Assembly: GCA_039555135.1 (NCBI GenBank)
Contig: CP114179.1
Coordinates: 1,302,001-1,366,000 of the forward strand
Origin: Phycisphaeraceae bacterium D3-23
GTDB taxonomy: Bacteria; Planctomycetota; Phycisphaerae; Phycisphaerales; Phycisphaeraceae
Length of the DNA: 64,000 nt
Reading direction: 5' to 3'
The notes under the pieces: model-generated
The model's database searches: none
What the model saw: only the letters and a program-made list of their open reading frames with translations
Told to the model about the DNA's origin: nothing
Shown: piece after piece, positions 59,119 through 64,000 of the stretch
Position numbering within the stretch: the first letter of the stretch is position 1
Layout of the letters: each line of letters starts with the position of its first letter
Program-made: the position numbers and the translations under genes

Positions 59119-60432
59119 ATGCCCAAGCCCTCCCCCATCGACACCCCCGCCAACGTCCTCATCATCGGCTCCGGCGGCCGCGAGCACGCGCTCGGCTGGA
59201 AGCTCAAACAGTCCCCTAAAACCAAAAAACTCTTCTTCGCCCCGGGCAACGGCGGCACGGCCAAACTCGGCACCAACGTCCCGCTGCACTGCGACACCGT
59301 CAACACCAAGCTCGTCGACGAGCTCAACTACTTCTGCCGCGACAACGACATCACGATGATCGTCATCGGCCCCGAAGACCCGCTGGCGCAGGGACTCGCC
59401 GACCGCCTGGCCAAGCCGGGCCGACACGTCTTTGGCCCGACGAAGGACGGCGCAAAGCTCGAAGCCGACAAGGCGTTTGCCAAAGACCTCATGCGCGCCT
59501 GCCGCATCCCGACCGCCGACGCGAAAGTCTTCAAGAACTACGAGCAGGCCGTCGCCTACCTCGAAAACCGCGAGACGCCCGTCGTCGTCAAGGCCGCGGG
59601 CCTCGCCAAAGGCAAGGGCGCGATCGTCACGAGCAACACCGAGGAAGCACTCGACGCGCTCAAGCGCTGCATGGTCGATAAGGAGTTTGGCGAGGCGGGC
59701 GAGACCGTCGTCGTCGAGGAACGCCTCGTGGGCCAGGAGGTCTCGATCCTCGCGCTGGTGGACGGCCGAAACATCTACGTGCTCGACCCCAGCCAGGACC
59801 ACAAGCAAGCGGGCGAGGGCGACACCGGCCCGAACACCGGCGGGATGGGGGTCTACTGCCCAACGCCGCTTGTCGATGAGAAGACGATGAGCACGATCGA
59901 GCGCGAGGTGCTCGTGCCCACGGTCGACGCGATGCGGCGTGACGGCATCGACTTCAAGGGCGTGCTCTACGCCGGGCTCATGCTCACCGCCGGCGGGCCC
60001 AAGGTGCTCGAATACAACACCCGCTTCGGCGACCCCGAGACCCAGACGCTGATGATGCGCATGAAGGGCGACCTCTACGACGTCCTCGCCGCGTGCTGCG
60101 AGGGCCGGCTCGACGAAGTCGATCTGTCATTCACCAATACGGTCTGCGTCTGCGTCTGCATGTGCTCGGGCGGCTACCCCGGCGCGTACGAGAAGGGCAA
60201 AAAGATCACGGGCATCGAAGACGCGGAAGAAGACAAGGACGTCAAGGTCTTCCACGCCGGCACCGCGCTGGCTAAGAACGGCGACCTCGTTACTGCTGGT
60301 GGCCGGGTGCTGAACGTCTGCGCGTTTGGCAAGACCCTCGCCGAAGCCCGCGACAAAGCCAACGCCGCGTGCGACAAGATCAAGTTTGACGGCGCGTTCT
60401 TCCGACGCGACATCGGGTTTCGGGTGATGTAA
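59119..60432 (+). CDS. purD: Phosphoribosylamine-glycine ligase
   Basis: PurD joins glycine to 5-phosphoribosylamine with ATP, the second step of purine synthesis. The 437-residue ATP-grasp enzyme has NVLIIGSGGREHALGWKL, VVVKAAGLAKGKGAIV, GPNTGGMGVYCPTP and LEYNTRFGDPETQ, all standard. One oddity: where most PurD read A-V-C-V-V-x-A-S-G-G-Y-P, this protein reads TVCVCVCMCSGGYPG, with four Cys at alternating positions (about residues 345-351). The start is ATG 59119; the longer frame upstream is repeat-derived. Confidence 0.96.
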   Translation: MPKPSPIDTPANVLIIGSGGREHALGWKLKQSPKTKKLFFAPGNGGTAKLGTNVPLHCDTVNTKLVDELNYFCRDNDITMIVIGPEDPLAQGLADRLAKPGRHVFGPTKDGAKLEADKAFAKDLMRACRIPTADAKVFKNYEQAVAYLENRETPVVVKAAGLAKGKGAIVTSNTEEALDALKRCMVDKEFGEAGETVVVEERLVGQEVSILALVDGRNIYVLDPSQDHKQAGEGDTGPNTGGMGVYCPTPLVDEKTMSTIEREVLVPTVDAMRRDGIDFKGVLYAGLMLTAGGPKVLEYNTRFGDPETQTLMMRMKGDLYDVLAACCEGRLDEVDLSFTNTVCVCVCMCSGGYPGAYEKGKKITGIEDAEEDKDVKVFHAGTALAKNGDLVTAGGRVLNVCAFGKTLAEARDKANAACDKIKFDGAFFRRDIGFRVM

Positions 60433-60440
60433 CCGCCGGA

Positions 60441-60544
60441 TGCCACACAACTGACCCGTCTGCGGGTCTGCTGTGTGCCGTATTGAAAGGCCGTCGTTGG
60501 TCCCCCGCACACAGCAGCCCGGCGGACCGGGCAGTTGTGTGGCA
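60441..60544. repeat. Branched inverted-repeat element, copy 2
   Basis: Outer stem TGCCACACAACTG/CAGTTGTGTGGCA and inner stem CTGCTGTGTGC/GCACACAGCAG, with opposing mini-hairpins ACCCG-TCTG-CGGGT and CCCGG-CGGA-CCGGG between them and a 28-base loop. Arms are 38 bases each. It fills the gap between purD and the convergent AbgT gene. Copy 1 is at 25066-25166. Confidence 0.88.
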
Positions 60545-60550
60545 CCCGGC

Positions 60551-62191
60551 TCAACCCGATGGCGCGACATACTCCAACGGCCCCTCGGGCCCCAGCGGGA
60601 TGCCGAAGGCGACCCACGCCAGCAGCAGCGCCGTCCACGTCACGATAAACACCACCGAGTACGGCAGCATCAGCGCGATCATCGTGCCCATCCCCGCCTT
60701 CTTGTCGTACTTCTGCACGAACACCAGGATGATGATGAGGTACGCATTGAGCGGCGTGATGATGTTCGTACACGAGTCGCCCACCCGGTAAGCCGCCTGG
60801 GTCAACTCGGGGCTGATGTTTGCGCCGATCATAAACATCGGGATGAACACCGGCGCGAGCAGCGTGTACTTGGCCGACATCGAACCCATGAACAGGTTGA
60901 GCAGCGCGACCATGAAGATGAACGCCGCGAGCACCGCCCACGTCGGCAGCCCGGACTCCGCGATCGCCCGGCCGCCCGTGATCGCAAACATCGTCCCGAG
61001 ATTCGACTGGGCAAACCACGCGATGAACTGGCCGGCGAAAAACGCGAGCACGATGATCGGGCCCATCGCCGCCATCGCCTTGGTCATCATCGTCGCGACA
61101 TCCTTATCGTTCTTGATCGTCCCCGCACCGATGCCGTAGGCCAGCGCCGGCAGCAGGAAGCCGAAGAAGATGAGCGGGACGATGACGACGACCCAGCGCG
61201 CAAAATCGTGGCTGTCCGCGTCGCTCCCGTAGAGTAGTGCGTCCTTGACCAGGACCATCAGCCCCACCGCGAGCCCGAAGACAGTAAGCGTCCCGAGCGC
61301 GAAAACGAGCCCGCGTTTTTCCAAGAGCGTGAGACGTTGGCCCTCCGCGTCGGCGTCGGTCGGTGCGCTGGGCCCGCCGTGCTCGGCCGCGCGGGCGTTG
61401 AGCCGGGGCTCGACGAACCAGGCCGTCACCGCCCAGCCGATGAACGTCAAGAACACCGTCGATGCTGCGGCGAAGCCCCAGTTGCAGGTCGCGGCGACGT
61501 TGTAGTCCGTGTCGACCAGCGCCGCGCCGGCCGTGCTCAGCTCCGACAGCAGCGGGTCCAGCCCCGTCACCGCCAGGTTCGCGCAGAACCCCGCCGCGAC
61601 CCCCGCAAACACCGCGGCGATCCCCGCCAAGGGCGAACGGCCCACCGACTTGTAAAGTAGCGCCGCGACCGGCGGCAGCACGACGTACCCCGCATCAAGA
61701 CCGGCCGAACTCATCACCCCCACAAACACCATCGCCGGCGTCAGCAGCGCCTTGGGCGTTACCAGCATGCACGCCTTGAGCGCCGCGCCGATCAGACCGC
61801 TCCGCTCGGCCACACCGATCCCCAGCATCCCCACCAACACCACGCCCAGCGGCGGGAAGTTGATGAAGTTGTCCTTCATCCCCTTCACCATCCCGTAGAT
61901 CGCGTCGCCCGTCAGCATCGGCAGCGCCCGCACGGTCTCGCCCGTCTCGCGCAGCACCGACTCCCCATCCACCTGCACCGGCGCGACCTTCGCCACCTCC
62001 CACCCCGACGCCCAGACCACATGCGACACCACCGGCACCAGCAGCGCGCCGATCACGAACAGCGTCACCGGGTCGGGCAGCTTGTTGCCCAGCGTCTCGA
62101 CCAGGTTCAGCAGCCGTGCCGCAAGCCCTCCAGCCTTGGAAGGGTCGGGACCACCAGCGCCAGATGGGACGGTCGAAGTGATGTCATCCAT
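60551..62191 (-). CDS. AbgT family transporter
   Basis: A 546-residue inner-membrane transporter of the AbgT family; known members export sulfonamides or import p-aminobenzoyl-glutamate, a folate breakdown product. About 12 transmembrane segments, e.g. LPDPVTLFVIGALLVPVVS, PPLGVVLVGMLGIGVAERSG, MVFVGVMSSAGLDAGYVVLP and the half-helix GFCANLAVTGLDPLLSELST. Near the C-terminus NLFMGSMSAKYTLLAPVFIP and RVGDSCTNIITPLNAYL are family blocks. The start is ATG 62191 (MDDITSTVPSG); length is typical. It is convergent with purD and divergent from the acetyltransferase. Confidence 0.94.
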   Translation of the reverse strand: MDDITSTVPSGAGGPDPSKAGGLAARLLNLVETLGNKLPDPVTLFVIGALLVPVVSHVVWASGWEVAKVAPVQVDGESVLRETGETVRALPMLTGDAIYGMVKGMKDNFINFPPLGVVLVGMLGIGVAERSGLIGAALKACMLVTPKALLTPAMVFVGVMSSAGLDAGYVVLPPVAALLYKSVGRSPLAGIAAVFAGVAAGFCANLAVTGLDPLLSELSTAGAALVDTDYNVAATCNWGFAAASTVFLTFIGWAVTAWFVEPRLNARAAEHGGPSAPTDADAEGQRLTLLEKRGLVFALGTLTVFGLAVGLMVLVKDALLYGSDADSHDFARWVVVIVPLIFFGFLLPALAYGIGAGTIKNDKDVATMMTKAMAAMGPIIVLAFFAGQFIAWFAQSNLGTMFAITGGRAIAESGLPTWAVLAAFIFMVALLNLFMGSMSAKYTLLAPVFIPMFMIGANISPELTQAAYRVGDSCTNIITPLNAYLIIILVFVQKYDKKAGMGTMIALMLPYSVVFIVTWTALLLAWVAFGIPLGPEGPLEYVAPSG

Positions 62192-62279
62192 CCGAGGATT
62201 GTGCGGGAAGCGGCGCGATCCGGCAAGGGGTACGATCCGCCGCACGAAACCACGCCGCCATCACGCAGTGATCCATACG

Positions 62280-62795
62280 ATGCCGATCTCGCTTGAACCC
62301 CTCCGACCCGGCCACGAGGCAGCGTTCCTCGCCGCCGTCGAACGCAGCCGAGCACTGCACCACCCGTGGGTCGATCCGCCCGCGTCGGCCGAGGCGTTCC
62401 GCGCCGGCGTCGCAAAACTCGATGGCGAACGCAGCCACAGCTTCCTCGCGGTCAACGACGCCGGCGACCTCGTCGCCTGCATCAACCTCAACGAGGTCGT
62501 CCGCGGCGCGTTCCAGTCCTGCTACATGGGCTACTACGCCTTTTCGCCCTTCGCGGGCACGGGGCTGATGAAGCAGGCCATGACGCTCGCCCTCGACAAG
62601 GCCTTCAACGAGCTCGGGCTCCACCGCCTCGAAGCCAACATCCAGCCCGGCAACGCCGCGTCGATCGCGCTCGTGCAATCGCTCGGCTTCCGACACGAAG
62701 GATTCAGCCCCCGCTACCTCAAAATCAACGGCCAATGGCGCGACCACGAACGCTACGCGATCACCGCCGAGGACTGGCTTATTGTTTCCGACTGA
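62280..62795 (+). CDS. GNAT acetyltransferase, RimJ/RimL type
   Basis: A 171-residue cytoplasmic acetyltransferase that uses acetyl-CoA; the acceptor (protein N-terminus, amine or antibiotic) is unknown. RimJ/RimL-type features: ISLEPLRPGHEAAFLAAVER at the start, GDLVACINLNEVVRGAFQ, CYMGYYAFSPFAGTGLMKQA (the acetyl-CoA loop), LHRLEANIQPGNAASIALVQ and LGFRHEGFSPRYLKINGQWR. The start is ATG 62280. It is on the strand of the sulfatase that follows after 17 bases. Confidence 0.9.
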   Translation: MPISLEPLRPGHEAAFLAAVERSRALHHPWVDPPASAEAFRAGVAKLDGERSHSFLAVNDAGDLVACINLNEVVRGAFQSCYMGYYAFSPFAGTGLMKQAMTLALDKAFNELGLHRLEANIQPGNAASIALVQSLGFRHEGFSPRYLKINGQWRDHERYAITAEDWLIVSD

Positions 62796-62800
62796 GCCGG

Positions 62801-62806
62801 TACGAT
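62801..62806 (+). promoter_or_regulatory. -10 box TACGAT, 6 nt before ATG 62813
   Basis: TACGAT then ACGCGG then ATG. It overlaps the end of the preceding gene, so the sulfatase could have its own leaderless transcript. Confidence 0.4.
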
Positions 62807-62812
62807 ACGCGG

Positions 62813-64000
62813 ATGAAACGCACTCCCCTCGCCCTGCTCCTTGTGCTCTTCCTCCTGGGCTGCTCATCCGCCCCCGCCGACGCAGCCGCCGACGACCCCG
62901 CGCGCGCAACGCGCTGCCGCCCAACATCATCGTCTTCTTCGCCGACGACATGGGCTACGCCGACCTCTCCTGCTTCGGCGCGCAGACCTGCTTCACGCCC
63001 AACCTCGACGAGCTCGCCGACCAGGGGATGCGCATGACGCACTTCTACACCGCGAGCCCCGGCTGCTCGCCCTCCCGCGCCGCGCTGCTCACCGGCTGCT
63101 ACCCCCAGCGCGTCGGCATCCCCACCGTCATCGGGCCCGGCACCGACTACGGCCTCAACCCCGACGAAACCACCATCGCCGAACTCCTGCGTGAGCAGGG
63201 CTACGCCACCGCCATGGTCGGCAAGTGGCACATCGGCTACGGCGCCGACCACCTGCTCCCGCTCCACCACGGATTCGACGAGTACCTCGGGCTCCCCTAC
63301 TCCAACGACATGTGGCCCTTCCACTACGGCGACCACGACCGCGGACTCGTCGGCAACCCGAACTGGCCCGACCTCCCGCTGATCGACGGCAACGAAGTGG
63401 TCGAACTCAACCCGCGCCAGGACTCGCTCACCCCGCGCTACACCGAGCGAGCGCTCGACTTCATCGACCGCTCGGCCGACGAACCCTTCTTCCTCTACTT
63501 CGCCTACTCGCACCCGCACGTCCCGATCGCCGCGAGCGAAGCGTTCCGCGGGACTTCGGGCCAGGGGCTGTATGCCGACATGGTCGCCGAGATGGACGAC
63601 GCCGTGGGCCAGGTCGTTGATCGTCTGCGCGAGTTGGGCATCGATGACAACACGATGGTCGTCTTCACCAGCGACAACGGGCCGTGGACTCGCTTCGGCA
63701 ACCACGCCGGGTCGGCCGGCCCGTTCCGCGGCGACAAAGGCACGACCTTCGAGGGCGGCATGCGCATGCCCTGCGTCGTCTGGTGGCCCGGGCATATCCC
63801 CGCCGGCACAACGTGTACCGAAGTCGCGACGACGATGGACCTCCTCCCCACCGCCGCCGCGCTCACCGACGCCCCGCTGCCGCAACACAAGATCGACGGC
63901 CACGACATCTCGCCGCTGCTGCTCGGCGAAGACGGCGCGACGACCCCCTACGACGTGTTCTACTACTACTGGCCCGGCGAGCTCCAGGCCGTGCGCGTCG
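62813..64000 (+). pseudogene. Sulfatase lipoprotein, frameshifted near the start and cut by window end
   Basis: An exported arylsulfatase-type enzyme. The lipoprotein signal is RTPLALLLVLFLLGC, with Ala-rich linker. The mature enzyme is in another frame from about 62910: PPNIIVFFADDMGYADLSC, then the canonical C-S-P-S-R motif in SPGCSPSRAALLTG, MVGKWHIGYG and VVFTSDNGPWTRFG. The switch is at the tract CGCGCGCGC (62899-62907): two bases fewer would give DDPARNALPPNIIVFF in one frame. Thus a sequence error or recent slippage is likely, and the gene may be functional. The 3' end is outside the window. Confidence 0.8.

Overview
The window looks like chromosomal DNA of a planctomycete, most likely class Phycisphaerae. 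It is GC-rich (about two thirds G+C by eye). It carries protein families that are largely planctomycete hallmarks: a DUF1501 plus PSCyt1/DUF1549/DUF1553 pair, a DUF1552 plus PSCyt/DUF1592 pair, a DUF1080 lipoprotein, sulfatases, a Rhodopirellula/Verrucomicrobium-type ECF sigma factor, a type II pseudopilin-like protein and PEP-CTERM proteins. Genus and species cannot be read from it. No phage, plasmid or CRISPR locus was seen, and no stretch longer than about 300 bases lacks a gene.

Layout. 1-10 kb: a SpoIID/LytB fragment, a LOG-family protein, rplT-rpmI, dnaN, iscX, several membrane proteins and an RdgC-like protein. 10-18 kb: a DUF1080 lipoprotein, a REP-associated tyrosine transposase (RAYT), then a leftward sugar cluster (Gfo/Idh/MocA oxidoreductase, sulfatase, two TIM-barrel isomerases/epimerases, rhamnulokinase). 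18-32 kb: ald, a GH99-like hydrolase, dapA, a stand-alone LarC C-terminal domain, a DnaK-like Hsp70, a YfiH/PgeF-type protein, an orphan ABC ATPase, a nucleoside hydrolase, tRNA-Asn, tilS, a PTPS-III-like protein and an aldose 1-epimerase. 32.5-37.9 kb: a complete histidine-degradation operon hutU-H-I-G whose genes overlap by 1-4 bases. 37.9-53 kb: a planctomycete surface region with DUF1501/DUF1549, a pseudopilin, three PEP-CTERM proteins, an ECF sigma factor with a FecR-LamG partner, and DUF1552/DUF1592. 53-64 kb: housekeeping genes rsfS, rpsU, murB, mnmA and purD, an AbgT transporter, an acetyltransferase and a sulfatase cut by the window end.

The most notable coding feature is at 55195-55605. 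It is a small lipoprotein with a heavy-metal-associated domain whose GMTCxxC motif reads GMT-UGA-GGC, with a bacterial SECIS-like hairpin immediately after the UGA. It is probably a selenoprotein that is invisible to ordinary gene calling.

The second theme is repeats. At least six dispersed families occur: a two-hairpin element bounding both the RAYT gene and an unrelated low-GC gene; paired inverted arrays of 8-9 base units, one of them inside the hsp70 reading frame; 24-18-24 inverted repeats; a branched-hairpin element of about 100 bases; a CGAAGCCCAC palindrome; and a CTTCGCGGACTCAG repeat. Three coding sequences also carry two-base indels in CGCGCGCG tracts, which may be assembly error or real slippage.
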